A stretch of DNA of 64,000 nt from JAABVD01 sp965204545 (GTDB taxonomy: Bacteria; Verrucomicrobiota; Verrucomicrobiia; Opitutales; UBA2995), in assembly GCA_965204545.1 (NCBI GenBank), contig CBDBFA010000003.1, positions 496,001 through 560,000 of the forward strand. Direction: 5' to 3'. The notes beneath the pieces are model-generated. The model did no database searches. It had not been told where the DNA came from and saw only the letters and a list, made by a program, of their open reading frames with translations. Numbering within the stretch: position 1 is the stretch's first letter; each line of letters starts with the position of its first letter. The position numbers were made by a program, and so were the translations under genes. This document shows, in pieces, positions 32,980 to 42,338 of this stretch.

Positions 32980-35283
32980 ATGAAAAATCAGCCTCAGCCC
33001 CACTTTCAGTCTCTGGAAAGGTTCCGGGTATCGCGGCGTACCCGGTGGTTCGACCAGTTTATGAATCACTTCATCGTAGTGGGCGGAGTGATAGTCATTG
33101 CCGCTGTCATGGGAATATTCGTCTTTATTTTGTTCCAGGTCGCGCCGCTCTTTCAAGGGGCCAAGGTCAAGCTCCTCAGCCGTCACAAATTGACCGATGC
33201 GGTGGATTCAGTAGTGGCGGTCGATCTCGATGAATGGGGGGAATTGCCGGTCTTGATTCAAAAAAACGGGTCCCTGCGCTACCTCGATTTGAAGGGCGAC
33301 CGGGGAATAATGGAAAACAGCCAAGTCTTCAAAGTTGGGGAAACCATTTCCTCGATCCACTACAATTCCCCGAAACGCCTGCTGGTGGCAGGCTCCGATT
33401 CAGGCAAGTTTGCCTTCGCCAAGATCGGTTACCAGCCGCAGTTCGATGCCTTATCCGTCAGGACGGTTCATCCGGATGTCAGCAGTTCGGATTGGTTCGA
33501 TCTTTCGGGAAATGGGGAAAGGGTGGAATTTGTAGATTACGGTGAGGGGGATACAAATAAATTGGCCGTCGGGGTGTGTACGGATTCCGAGGGAAACAGG
33601 CATGTCCGCGCGGTAAGCCTGGAGCAAAATCGATCTCTCTTTGGGGAAGGGGGAAAGATCTCCCTGGGGGTCCGGTATGACCTGACAGGGGATATCGACC
33701 GAGAGATTCAGCAGGTCGACGTCGCTACGAACGGGGATCTGGTCTTGATCACTGCGGAAAATGGGGAAGTATTCGTATTCTTCAATCGGAGCGGGAAACT
33801 GGAGCTTGGGCAACGATTCCGGCCTTTTGGCGACCTGCCCGATGGCCGGGTTCTCGGAGCGTATTTTCTACTGGGCGACGCTTCGGCTGTATTTACCGGT
33901 TGGGGAGGGGAAAATCGGGTTTACAGTCTGTCCTTGGACAGGGCCAAAGGCAAACGCCTCTATACCAAGACCAAGGAATTTGAACCTGTGCCGGAACTGC
34001 CGGGAGGCTATTTCCCTGGTGTTCGCAACAAGAGCTTTCTGCTGGTGGGTAAAACTCACGCTTCACTGCGCTTCAGCACCACAGAGTCGATTCGCTGGCA
34101 AAAGAATTTCGATTTCGAGATCCTCAGGGGGATCATCGGTGAGAAATACAACCGCCTGGGATTCCTCGATAGTACGGGAACCTTTCACCTCTATCATTTG
34201 CAGGACCCCCACCCGCAAGCAGGCATAAAGGCGTTTTGGGGAAAAATCAGATATGAGGGTCAGGTTGAGTCCGATTACATTTGGCAATCCACCGGTGGCA
34301 CCGACGATTTCGAACCGAAGCTTTCCATGGTTCCCCTTATACTGGGCTCGGTTAAGGGCACGTTTTACGCCATGCTGTTTGCCGCCCCCATTGCCCTCTT
34401 GGGCGCTCTCTACACCTCGCAATTTTTGCATCCCAAGTTGAGGCATTACGTAAAATCCACCATGGAAATCATGGCTTCGCTGCCATCCGTTGTCCTGGGT
34501 TTTATGGCTGCTTTGTGGTTGGCCCCCCTCCTGGATACGCGCATTCCGTCCCTGATCCTTGTTTTAATGGGGATTCCCAGCGCAACACTGGCCCTCGGAT
34601 GGTGCTGGGGGAAGTTGCCCCAACGCGTCCGCACTCAAGTGCCCTCCGGATTGGAGTTCCTGTTTTTATCACCGATAATCCTCATCATCTGCTATTTGTG
34701 CTGGAAGGCGGGACCCCACGTGGAAGAAATCCTATTTGTGGTGACCAATCCCGACACAGGTGAGCGGGTGGCGGACTTCCGCCTCTGGTGGCCTGAAATT
34801 ACCGGAGCCACCTATACCCAAAGAAACTCCTTGGTAATAGGCTTCATGATGGGATTTGCCGTGATTCCGGTTATCTTTTCCATTACGGAAGATTCACTGA
34901 GCAATGTGCCCGAGTCCCTGAGTTCCGGATCCCTGGCCCTGGGAGCGAGCCGCTGGCAAACAGCTGTGAATATCGTGCTTCCAACTGCATCCCCGGGGAT
35001 TATTTCCGCCCTGATGATTGGAGTCAGCCGGGCCTTGGGTGAAACCATGATAGTGGTTATGGCCACCGGCAATACGCCGCTGAAGGATTTCAATATCTTC
35101 AGTGGGATGCGCGCTTTGTCGGCGAACATAGTGGTGGAATTTCCGCAGGCGCCGTTCCAGGGAACCCTATACCGAACGCTGTTCCTGGGTGCGCTTTTCC
35201 TATTCATCATGACGTTTATTATCAACACCCTGGCAGAGTTTCTTCGCCAGCATCTCAGAAACCGCTACAAGACGGTACAGTAA
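32980..35283 (+). CDS. pstC: phosphate ABC transporter permease PstC with large extracytoplasmic domain
   Basis: At 767 residues it is more than twice the classic PstC length. A first membrane helix (about residues 30-55, VVGGVIVIAAVMGIFVFILF) is followed by some 400 residues that look like a repeated beta-structure (for example VDLDEWGELPVLIQKNGSLR and FAFAKIGYQPQFD), and then by the permease domain from about residue 465 (LGSVKGTFYAMLFAAPIALL, AALWLAPLLD, GASRWQTAVNIVLPTASPG with the EAA-type loop). Long PstC proteins with such an insert are known in gammaproteobacteria. The permease half forms the phosphate channel with PstA. It is preceded by GGAGGG about 14 bases before the ATG. Confidence 0.93.
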   Translation: MKNQPQPHFQSLERFRVSRRTRWFDQFMNHFIVVGGVIVIAAVMGIFVFILFQVAPLFQGAKVKLLSRHKLTDAVDSVVAVDLDEWGELPVLIQKNGSLRYLDLKGDRGIMENSQVFKVGETISSIHYNSPKRLLVAGSDSGKFAFAKIGYQPQFDALSVRTVHPDVSSSDWFDLSGNGERVEFVDYGEGDTNKLAVGVCTDSEGNRHVRAVSLEQNRSLFGEGGKISLGVRYDLTGDIDREIQQVDVATNGDLVLITAENGEVFVFFNRSGKLELGQRFRPFGDLPDGRVLGAYFLLGDASAVFTGWGGENRVYSLSLDRAKGKRLYTKTKEFEPVPELPGGYFPGVRNKSFLLVGKTHASLRFSTTESIRWQKNFDFEILRGIIGEKYNRLGFLDSTGTFHLYHLQDPHPQAGIKAFWGKIRYEGQVESDYIWQSTGGTDDFEPKLSMVPLILGSVKGTFYAMLFAAPIALLGALYTSQFLHPKLRHYVKSTMEIMASLPSVVLGFMAALWLAPLLDTRIPSLILVLMGIPSATLALGWCWGKLPQRVRTQVPSGLEFLFLSPIILIICYLCWKAGPHVEEILFVVTNPDTGERVADFRLWWPEITGATYTQRNSLVIGFMMGFAVIPVIFSITEDSLSNVPESLSSGSLALGASRWQTAVNIVLPTASPGIISALMIGVSRALGETMIVVMATGNTPLKDFNIFSGMRALSANIVVEFPQAPFQGTLYRTLFLGALFLFIMTFIINTLAEFLRQHLRNRYKTVQ

Positions 35284-35308
35284 ATCCGAAAAAACGTGTC
35301 CTAAGGGA

Positions 35309-36964
35309 ATGCAAACCTTGAAAGAAAAGAGCCGTGTAAGCGTAAAAGGGAAAATTGCCGTCTGGTTTTCCTCTGCCGGCCTGAGTCTGGGCCTGGTCAT
35401 GATCGTGGCTCTACTGGGAGTGATTGCGTATAACGGCCTTTCCGTGTTTTGGCCCAAGCGGGTGGTTCAGGTGGAATTCAATCCGCAATCGGCATCCGAC
35501 CTGGGATCTCGATCGGTGGTTGCCGGCATTGTCACCGCCCAAAAGAAAAAACCCCAGGAATCGGTGGAGGAGTGGCGACTCTTTTTGGGAAATAAAGACC
35601 AGTATGGTATTGCGTATACGTATTTTGACCGGAGTTCCCTGCTAAAGGTAACCCAACCCGAGGGATTACTGGTTTTGGAACGGGCAGCCTACGGCAAGGC
35701 CATTGGGTATCCCCGGTATATTTCCGGTCCGTCCGGTCAAATCATTTCCGCTGAGCATCCCACCTTTGCCAAAACACTGGGATCCCTGGTCAAGGAATGC
35801 CAGGATCGAGGGAAGGAGATCCGCGAACTGGAATCCAGGGAGATCGGGGCCATCCATGAAGCTCTGGAAAACCTGCGACTTCTTCAATTGCGCTTGGAAA
35901 GACAAAGTGAATTAAGCGCCGCAGATCGCGAAGCCTTGGAGAAGATTGCTGAGGAGCGAGCACACTACCAAGCGCTTTTCGAAAATTTGGCCGCGCGGGC
36001 GCGGTCTCTAAGGGACCTTCAAACCTCCAATACACTTCACTATCAATTAGCCTCGGGAGAGGAAATCGACCTGCCCATCGGCGAAATCTACCATTTTTTC
36101 TACCCCAATCAAATTGGCTTCTGGGGTCGTGCCGCAGTGTTTTGTACCCGCATCGAGGAGTATTTACTGAGCGAGCCCAGGGAGGCAAATACGGAGGGCG
36201 GAGTATTTCCGGCGATATTCGGCACCTTCGTTATGACTTTGTTCATGAGTGTCATCGTCACCCCCTTCGGGGTTCTGGCGGCAATTTACCTCTGCGAATA
36301 CGCCAAAGATGGTTTATTCGTGCGATTGGTCCGCATAGCCATTAACAATCTGGCCGGTGTTCCCTCCATTGTCTTCGGAGTATTTGGCTTGGGGTTTTTT
36401 GTCTATCTGGTCGGCGGGACCCTGGATCAATTGTTTTTCTCTCTTCGATTGCCAACTCCAACCCTTGGCACGGGAGGGATCTTATGGGCCTCTCTCACCC
36501 TGGCCTTGATGACCGTTCCAGTGGTAATCGTCGCGGCGGAAGAAGCGCTGACCGCCGTCTCTCCCGGCCTGAGGGAAAGTTCCATGGCTTGCGGAGCATC
36601 CAAGTGGCAAACCATTCAAAGGATAGTTCTTCCCGCCAGCGCGCCGGGTGTGCTTACCGGTATGATTTTGGCCATGGCCCGAGGAGCCGGGGAAGTGGCG
36701 CCCCTGATGCTGGTGGGGGTGGTCAAGATCGCTCCTTCCCTACCCTTGGACGATCGGTTTCCCTTCCTTCACCTGGATCGAAAATTCATGCACCTGGGAT
36801 TCCACATTTACGACCTGGGATTCCAGTCTCCCGATTCGGAAGCGGCCCTCCCCATGGTTTTTGCCACCACTCTCCTTCTGATTGTTTTGGTTGTAGTGCT
36901 CAATGCGGCCGCCATTCTCATACGGAACCGCTTGAGGAGAAAATACCGGTTGGCTGGATCCTAA
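35309..36964 (+). CDS. pstA: phosphate ABC transporter permease PstA, long form
   Basis: A 551-residue permease. After a first membrane helix (LSLGLVMIVALLGVIAYNGL) comes a periplasmic region of about 240 residues containing a likely coiled coil at roughly residues 165-245 (IHEALENLRLLQLRLERQSE, REALEKIAEERAHYQ). The permease core begins near residue 300 (FPAIFGTFVMTLFMSVIVTP) and holds the cytoplasmic loop GASKWQTIQRIVLPASAPGV that contacts PstB. The added coiled coil and the PstC insert probably meet outside the membrane. The gene starts 25 bases after pstC and ends 30 bases before pstB. Confidence 0.93.
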   Translation: MQTLKEKSRVSVKGKIAVWFSSAGLSLGLVMIVALLGVIAYNGLSVFWPKRVVQVEFNPQSASDLGSRSVVAGIVTAQKKKPQESVEEWRLFLGNKDQYGIAYTYFDRSSLLKVTQPEGLLVLERAAYGKAIGYPRYISGPSGQIISAEHPTFAKTLGSLVKECQDRGKEIRELESREIGAIHEALENLRLLQLRLERQSELSAADREALEKIAEERAHYQALFENLAARARSLRDLQTSNTLHYQLASGEEIDLPIGEIYHFFYPNQIGFWGRAAVFCTRIEEYLLSEPREANTEGGVFPAIFGTFVMTLFMSVIVTPFGVLAAIYLCEYAKDGLFVRLVRIAINNLAGVPSIVFGVFGLGFFVYLVGGTLDQLFFSLRLPTPTLGTGGILWASLTLALMTVPVVIVAAEEALTAVSPGLRESSMACGASKWQTIQRIVLPASAPGVLTGMILAMARGAGEVAPLMLVGVVKIAPSLPLDDRFPFLHLDRKFMHLGFHIYDLGFQSPDSEAALPMVFATTLLLIVLVVVLNAAAILIRNRLRRKYRLAGS

Positions 36965-36994
36965 CCGCCCCAGTCGATGGAAAAAGCAGTATAG

Positions 36995-37801
36995 ATGGAA
37001 CCAGAAGGGGAAAATCAGTCAGCTATCCGGAGACAGGATTCCCCGGATCGGAGCTATATTTCGGTAAAGGATTATAGTTTCTGGTATGGCGATACCCAAG
37101 TGCTGCAAGATTTAAACCTGGATATGCAAAAAGGCAGCGTCACGGCTTTTATCGGACCGTCCGGGTGCGGAAAATCTACCCTGCTGAGAAGTTTCAACCG
37201 ATTGAATGAATTGAATCGCCAAGCTCGTCACCGAGGAGACATCACCATCGGGGGCTTCAGCATATACGACCCGGCGGTGGAAGTCATTTCCCTGCGGAAG
37301 CTGATCGGCATGGTGTTCCAGAAGTCCAATCCCTTTCCCAAATCCATCTATGAAAACGTCGTATACAGCCTCCGGGTAGCCGGAAAAAACAACAAGTCCA
37401 TCCTTGATGAGGTCGCGGAAAACAGCCTGCGGGCCGCGGCATTGTGGGACGAGGTCAAGGACCGCCTGGGGGAAAGCGCCTTTACCCTGTCTGTAGGTCA
37501 GATGCAACGTCTATGCATTGCCCGGGCCATAGCCAACGAGCCCGAGGTCATTTTGATGGATGAGCCCTGTTCGGCTCTCGACCCCATTGCAACGGCCAAG
37601 ATCGAGGAACTCATCAACGAACTGAAAGTAAAATACACCATCATAATCGTCACCCACAACATGCAGCAGGCGGCCCGCGTATCGGATAGCACGGCCTTTT
37701 TCTACACGGGAAATTTGATCGAATATAACAAAACCCAGGAAATTTTCCTCAATCCCCAAAACGACAAGACGGAAGCCTACGTCTCGGGGCGGTCCGGTTG
37801 A
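36995..37801 (+). CDS. pstB: phosphate ABC transporter ATPase PstB
   Basis: A 268-residue ATPase. Walker A is G54-PSGCGKST, the Q-loop is MVFQKSNPFP, and Walker B is VILMDEPCSALDP. The ABC signature, at residues 165-169, reads LSVGQ where PstB normally has LSGGQ; a valine in the first glycine position is uncommon. The switch histidine is in IIIVTHNMQQAAR. Two copies power phosphate import through PstCA. No phoU gene follows; the next gene is convergent. Confidence 0.95.
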   Translation: MEPEGENQSAIRRQDSPDRSYISVKDYSFWYGDTQVLQDLNLDMQKGSVTAFIGPSGCGKSTLLRSFNRLNELNRQARHRGDITIGGFSIYDPAVEVISLRKLIGMVFQKSNPFPKSIYENVVYSLRVAGKNNKSILDEVAENSLRAAALWDEVKDRLGESAFTLSVGQMQRLCIARAIANEPEVILMDEPCSALDPIATAKIEELINELKVKYTIIIVTHNMQQAARVSDSTAFFYTGNLIEYNKTQEIFLNPQNDKTEAYVSGRSG

Positions 37802-37836
37802 TCATCCACGGAAAAGAGCGCAGCTCCTTCTTCCCA

Positions 37837-38826
37837 TCAGCCTTGGAGGAATTTGAGGATATAGACCAGGGCAACGCTCACCACCAAACCCAACGACACC
37901 TTGCCGAAATCGAAAGAGATCATCCGGTGAATCTTCCCCGATACCTTTTGATCGATGCGCATGGTCAAAGCGTATTCGCGGCCCGCCAACAGGCCAATAA
38001 ATACCCAGGTCGTGCTCATGGGAATACTGCTTACCTCCTTGAAGAATAGGAGGATCAATCCAAAAAGCAGGTCGATGATGGTGGCGGACCGAATATCCGT
38101 GGTATTGCGCTTGGACAGAACGATCTTCTGAATGGCCCCCCCTCGCTGATAAAAGATGTAGGCCAGAAGACCCAGCAAAACTACCAGCGACAGGACCAAT
38201 TCCGGCAAACCCAACTTTCGCGGCAAATAAACATAGATATTGGCAAAGTCCTGTATGAGCCACTGAGACCACAAGAACCCGGTAGCGCTCCACTGCGCCA
38301 AAGTCCACCACCGTTTGCTGGTTGAAGACCCCTCCAGGGGGTGGGCGAGAAATTGTTTTTCAATTCTCCTTGCTATGAAGAGGTAACCGATAATGGCGGT
38401 TGCGAAAGCCACGGCATAGCCCGATACCGACTTGATCAGCATTGGGCCCAGGTTGCCCGGAGCAAAAAATGTCAGGATCATGAAGGTGGTGCTGACCGGA
38501 ATGCCGAGACGGGTAACGCAAAGCAGCACCGCGGGCGGAAGGACATACCACCAAACCATGGGATCGGGGTGGGGATATCTGGGATTGGAAAAATCAAAAC
38601 CATCGGCGGAATCCCCGATCAAACGGCCGTAGGAGACATCCCCACCGTTCACATGCCAACCGTAAACCAGAATTACGGTCAGAATGGTACCCGCGTAGGC
38701 CCACAATATCCACCACGTAACCCTCTTATTGGAACTGAGAAAGGTCCCCAGAGTCTGGATGACGTCATTGGCAATAACCGAGTAAGCGGCCAGGAGGAAT
38801 CCCAGGCACATAAAGAGTTCATGCAT
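37837..38826 (-). CDS. PiT-family inorganic phosphate permease-like protein
   Basis: A 329-residue protein with about 9 hydrophobic segments. The two inverted halves of a PiT transporter are recognisable: AYSVIANDVIQTLGTF (PiT motif GANDVANAFGT) with LGIPVSTTFMIL, and TIIDLLFGLILLFFK with SSIPMSTTWVFIGLLAGRE. PiT proteins carry metal-phosphate with protons or sodium at low affinity, a complement to the high-affinity Pst system encoded convergently 35 bases away. It lies 71 bases downstream of ftsZ on the same strand and could be read through from the dcw operon. A sulfate or other anion permease of the same fold is an alternative. Confidence 0.8.
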   Translation of the reverse strand: MHELFMCLGFLLAAYSVIANDVIQTLGTFLSSNKRVTWWILWAYAGTILTVILVYGWHVNGGDVSYGRLIGDSADGFDFSNPRYPHPDPMVWWYVLPPAVLLCVTRLGIPVSTTFMILTFFAPGNLGPMLIKSVSGYAVAFATAIIGYLFIARRIEKQFLAHPLEGSSTSKRWWTLAQWSATGFLWSQWLIQDFANIYVYLPRKLGLPELVLSLVVLLGLLAYIFYQRGGAIQKIVLSKRNTTDIRSATIIDLLFGLILLFFKEVSSIPMSTTWVFIGLLAGREYALTMRIDQKVSGKIHRMISFDFGKVSLGLVVSVALVYILKFLQG

Positions 38827-38897
38827 GTCAAAAGGCGTCGAATGGCAGGTTTGGACCCGACCTTGTTGGAATCCTCGGGAACTGCCAAATCAATTTT

Positions 38898-40142
38898 TCA
38901 GGTCAGAACAACCCTGATTCCCCGCCTCAGATAGGTTGGCACGTCCAGGTCCTGCCCTCCCAACTCGTTCGGTCCGGTCTCCTCAAAATATCCGCGGTTT
39001 CCGTCCGATACTTCAATCCCCAAATCTTGCTGAACCGAAGTTGACGGATCAAGGCGATCCGGGTTCCTCCCTCCTGCAGAAGTATTCAACCCGCTGGAAG
39101 CGGAGTCGAGAACGAGCCCGGTGCGGTCCTTTGCTGGTACGGACGAAGCGGGCCGGTTGGTTCGAAGGGGGCGCAAACCTCCCAAATCGGTAGTACCGAT
39201 GACGCAAATTTCTATGGACTGTTGTTTCCCTTCGTCGATCACAGCACCCAAAGTAGTGCTCGCCCTGCTGCCGAATTGTTCCGTTATGTAAGCCATTACC
39301 TGCTCGACCTGTGCCATGGACAAATCCGTTCCCCCAACGATATTGACCAGAAGATTGTCCGCCATTTTGGAAAAATCCGGCACATGCAGAAGGGGACAAT
39401 GCATCAAATCGTTCAGGGCATCCCGCATAAAATCAGGACCGCTGGCGGAACCGACCCCAAACAGGGTCTTGCCACCATGTACGTTGAACACCTCCCGCAA
39501 AGATGAAAAATCGAGATTGATCAACCCCGGCTTGGAAAGCATGGCCCAGATGGAACGGACCCCGCGGGTTATCCACTCATCGGCTTTGGAGAATGCATGC
39601 AGCACCGATTCCTGGGCCGCCTCCTCCTGCAGCAGCACATCATTGGGTAATGGGATGACCGCATCGCAAACCTCCCGGAGTTCTTTCAGGGATTGATTGG
39701 CCTGTTTGAAGCGCCGCTCCCCTTCAAAGGTAAAAGGCATATTGACAAAGGCGATTATGAGGCATCCGCATTTCCTGGCTATTTGGGCGATTATTGGTGA
39801 GGCGCCGGCGCCGGTGCCGCCGCCCAGGCTGCTGACGAGGAAAATCAATTCATACCCCTCAACCATGCGGGTAATTGATTCGGAGTCGGACCGGGCCGCG
39901 TTCCTACCCAACTGAGGATCGCCTCCACAACCCAAACCACGGGTCAGATTCCTCCCCAACAAGTGTTGATCACCCACCGGGGAATCGGCCAACGTCCTCA
40001 TATCGGTATTTACGCAACAGAGTTCCAACCCATTCATGACTTCCATTTCCAGCCGGATGCGGTCCACCGTGTTATTTCCCGCCCCGCCCACGCCGATAAC
40101 TTTTATGCGGGTAGAGGGCACCAGTATATCTCTATCTTCCAT
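38898..40142 (-). CDS. ftsZ: cell-division GTPase FtsZ, divergent
   Basis: A 414-residue tubulin homologue from the ATG at 40142, with AGGAGG eight bases before it (a TTG two codons upstream is less well placed). The N-terminus has KVIGVGGAGNNTVDRI, and the nucleotide loop at residues 107-115 reads GGGTGAGAS instead of GGGTGTGA. The T7 loop is GLINLDFSSL: the first catalytic aspartate is present, but the second (D212 in E. coli, usual sequence NxDFADV) is serine. A C-terminal tail LDVPTYLRRGIRVVL resembles the FtsA-binding peptide. It polymerises at the division site; altered GTPase activity is possible. Last gene of the dcw series. Confidence 0.94.
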   Translation of the reverse strand: MEDRDILVPSTRIKVIGVGGAGNNTVDRIRLEMEVMNGLELCCVNTDMRTLADSPVGDQHLLGRNLTRGLGCGGDPQLGRNAARSDSESITRMVEGYELIFLVSSLGGGTGAGASPIIAQIARKCGCLIIAFVNMPFTFEGERRFKQANQSLKELREVCDAVIPLPNDVLLQEEAAQESVLHAFSKADEWITRGVRSIWAMLSKPGLINLDFSSLREVFNVHGGKTLFGVGSASGPDFMRDALNDLMHCPLLHVPDFSKMADNLLVNIVGGTDLSMAQVEQVMAYITEQFGSRASTTLGAVIDEGKQQSIEICVIGTTDLGGLRPLRTNRPASSVPAKDRTGLVLDSASSGLNTSAGGRNPDRLDPSTSVQQDLGIEVSDGNRGYFEETGPNELGGQDLDVPTYLRRGIRVVLT

Positions 40143-40154
40143 AGCCAAAACCTC

Positions 40155-41366
40155 CTAAAACCCGAAGAGATGTTTGACACCCCTGACCAGGGCAACACCT
40201 CGTTTGCGCTCTTTGAAATTCCTCACATGGTTGTAGCTCAGACCAAAGTGCAGCAACCCAAGCGCCGTGCTGTATTCGGGACCTTCGATTTCCGCGGCAA
40301 CCCAGGAGGGATTTGCCCCCAGCATGACGGGTAAACCGAGCGCATTTTCCGCAACCTTATCGATGCCCTGCAGTTTTGAGGCGCCGCCCGTCAGCACCGC
40401 CCTACCCCACTTGCTGGAATTGAAAAACGGAGCCAAACCCGCGTCGCTGCGAATGAGACTGAACAACTCATCCACCCGCGCGTTGATAATCTGACAAACC
40501 CCGGACCGGGTAATGGACCGGTCCCCAATAGCCAAATCTCCGACCAGCATGACCCGGTCGTCCTGTGATTTTGGCTGCAAGGTGGCCTTGCCATCTTTGA
40601 TTTTCAGCATTTCAGCTATCTTGGCATTGGTTCGAAGGCCAATACTCAGGTCATTGGTTATATGGTCCCCCCCCACTGCCAGAACACCGGTGTAAACCAC
40701 GTGCCCGTTTTTGTACAACACGTAATCGGTGGTTCCGCTTCCAATGTCGATAACCAGCACCCCGCTTTCCCGTTCCTCCTCGGTGGTCACCATTTTGCCC
40801 GAGGCGAGGCTGGATACGATCAGGTCCTCCACCACGAGACCAAAGCCGTTGATGATGTGGATGGAGTTACTCATTTGTTTGATGGATCCGTGAATATTCC
40901 AGTACCGCACCTCCAGCTTGTGTCCCTCCAGGTTCTCGGGTGACTCCACCAGTTTTTCGTCCAGGTAAAAACCGTTTTGAATGTGATGGATAATGGCTCT
41001 GTCTTCGGGCAATTGCTTCCTCTTGGCCTCGGCCAGTAATCGCTCGATATCGGAATGGTGAACAATGTTCTTGGAAGATTTAACCGTGACCTCCGCATCG
41101 CTGAAAAAGGTTTCCAGGTGGCGTCCCGTCTGGGCCAGGTAGACAGCCTCGACACTCACCCCGGCGCTCTCTTCCGCTTCCATTATTGCCGTGTGGGTGC
41201 AGTCGCTGGCCGTATTGAAGTCTATGATATCACCCTTTTTTACTCCACTGCTGGGCGATGTGCCCATGCCGACGATGTTGAGCGTTTTGCCATGGATGAT
41301 TTCGCCGATCAGGACGACAACCTTGTTGGTACCTATTTCTACACCTGCGATAATTTTGGAGCTCAC
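40155..41366 (-). CDS. ftsA: cell-division protein FtsA
   Basis: A 403-residue actin-fold ATPase. The start MSSKIIAGVEIGTNKVVVLI carries phosphate 1 motif residues, GVLVIDIGSGTTDYVLYKNG is phosphate 2, and VLTGGASKLQGID is the adenosine motif. The 1C domain specific to FtsA lies between (SVEAVYLAQTGRHLETFFSD). The basic end FKERKRGVALVRGVKHLFGF fits a membrane-binding amphipathic helix. FtsA tethers FtsZ filaments to the membrane and activates septal synthesis. It ends 12 bases before the ftsZ start. Confidence 0.95.
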   Translation of the reverse strand: MSSKIIAGVEIGTNKVVVLIGEIIHGKTLNIVGMGTSPSSGVKKGDIIDFNTASDCTHTAIMEAEESAGVSVEAVYLAQTGRHLETFFSDAEVTVKSSKNIVHHSDIERLLAEAKRKQLPEDRAIIHHIQNGFYLDEKLVESPENLEGHKLEVRYWNIHGSIKQMSNSIHIINGFGLVVEDLIVSSLASGKMVTTEEERESGVLVIDIGSGTTDYVLYKNGHVVYTGVLAVGGDHITNDLSIGLRTNAKIAEMLKIKDGKATLQPKSQDDRVMLVGDLAIGDRSITRSGVCQIINARVDELFSLIRSDAGLAPFFNSSKWGRAVLTGGASKLQGIDKVAENALGLPVMLGANPSWVAAEIEGPEYSTALGLLHFGLSYNHVRNFKERKRGVALVRGVKHLFGF

Positions 41367-41386
41367 CCTGAAAGAAAGTTGGGAAG

Positions 41387-42319
41387 TTAGCGGTAGCGGT
41401 TGGTAGCGGAAAGACGGGAGTACTCCACTGTTGGCTGGTCCAGTAGAGAGAGGTTCACCCTGGATAGGGAGTATCCGGACTGACCCTCGTGATTATCCAG
41501 GATGTACTTTAATTTCTCCAACTGCTTTTCGAAGTGCTTCGGGGCAAATAATATCTCCCCGATGCTCCGTGAACGCACCCGGATATATCCTTCGATGAAG
41601 GTTTGGGCCATGATCAATTGATCGGCCAATATCAACACCCAATCGCGGCTCAGGTCGGGATAGTGGGTCTTTGCAGTTTTAATGAGTTCAGCCAGAATTT
41701 TTACTCCTTCGATGGGCCGATAACCATGAGGAGCGGCATGCAGGACGACACCGCCCAGAAAGGGAATTCTGCGCAAGAGGTGTTGCGGGCAATTGATATT
41801 CTCGAACACGTGCCCTTCCTCGTCCACCAGGAGGATGGAATGCTGGCCGTTCCGTCCGCTCACCTTCAGGCGGAAGACCGGATAGCGTTCCTGCACGCTA
41901 ACTCGCAACACATTGGGAAAGTGCCGCTCGATGGAAGCGCTTTTTATTTCGGAATACTTTTCCAGGTTAGCCTTGATTTCAAACAAGTCGATTTGCATCA
42001 AGCCCAGGGCAGGATCCAGGTCCAGTCGCGACTCTATCCAGGATTCGGGGAGAAACCTGCCCGTTTGAATTTCGACCTCGACCGGAGATTCCACCTGAAC
42101 TTTGGATGCGATGGATGAAGATGTATTGAATAGGTAATACCCCCCCAGCGGGAGGCCCAATACCAGGACGCAGGTTCCGATACCGAAACCAAATATACGC
42201 CCCCAGCGGCGAACTCTCACCTTTTGGGATTCCATCGTTACCAATTGTCGTCCGGTTTTCTGGGGAATCTTTTTCCAGGAAGCGCGAGCAGGTTGGGATG
42301 TTTTTTTCTTCTTCGGCAT
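41387..42319 (-). CDS. ftsQ: cell-division protein FtsQ
   Basis: A 310-residue bitopic protein: basic cytoplasmic N-terminus (MPKKKKTSQPARASWKKIPQ), one membrane helix (FGFGIGTCVLVLGLPLGGYY), then a POTRA domain (WIESRLDLDPALGLMQIDLF; IERHFPNVLRVSVQERYPVF) and the FtsQ/DivIB beta domain. The order murB-ftsQ-ftsA-ftsZ is conserved in dcw clusters and supports the call. FtsQ links the FtsBL complex to the divisome. It is the position where ddl is found in many bacteria between murB and ftsQ; no ddl is present here. Confidence 0.9.
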   Translation of the reverse strand: MPKKKKTSQPARASWKKIPQKTGRQLVTMESQKVRVRRWGRIFGFGIGTCVLVLGLPLGGYYLFNTSSSIASKVQVESPVEVEIQTGRFLPESWIESRLDLDPALGLMQIDLFEIKANLEKYSEIKSASIERHFPNVLRVSVQERYPVFRLKVSGRNGQHSILLVDEEGHVFENINCPQHLLRRIPFLGGVVLHAAPHGYRPIEGVKILAELIKTAKTHYPDLSRDWVLILADQLIMAQTFIEGYIRVRSRSIGEILFAPKHFEKQLEKLKYILDNHEGQSGYSLSRVNLSLLDQPTVEYSRLSATNRYR

Positions 42320-42338
42320 GAGTGGAGCAGCGGGTTAA

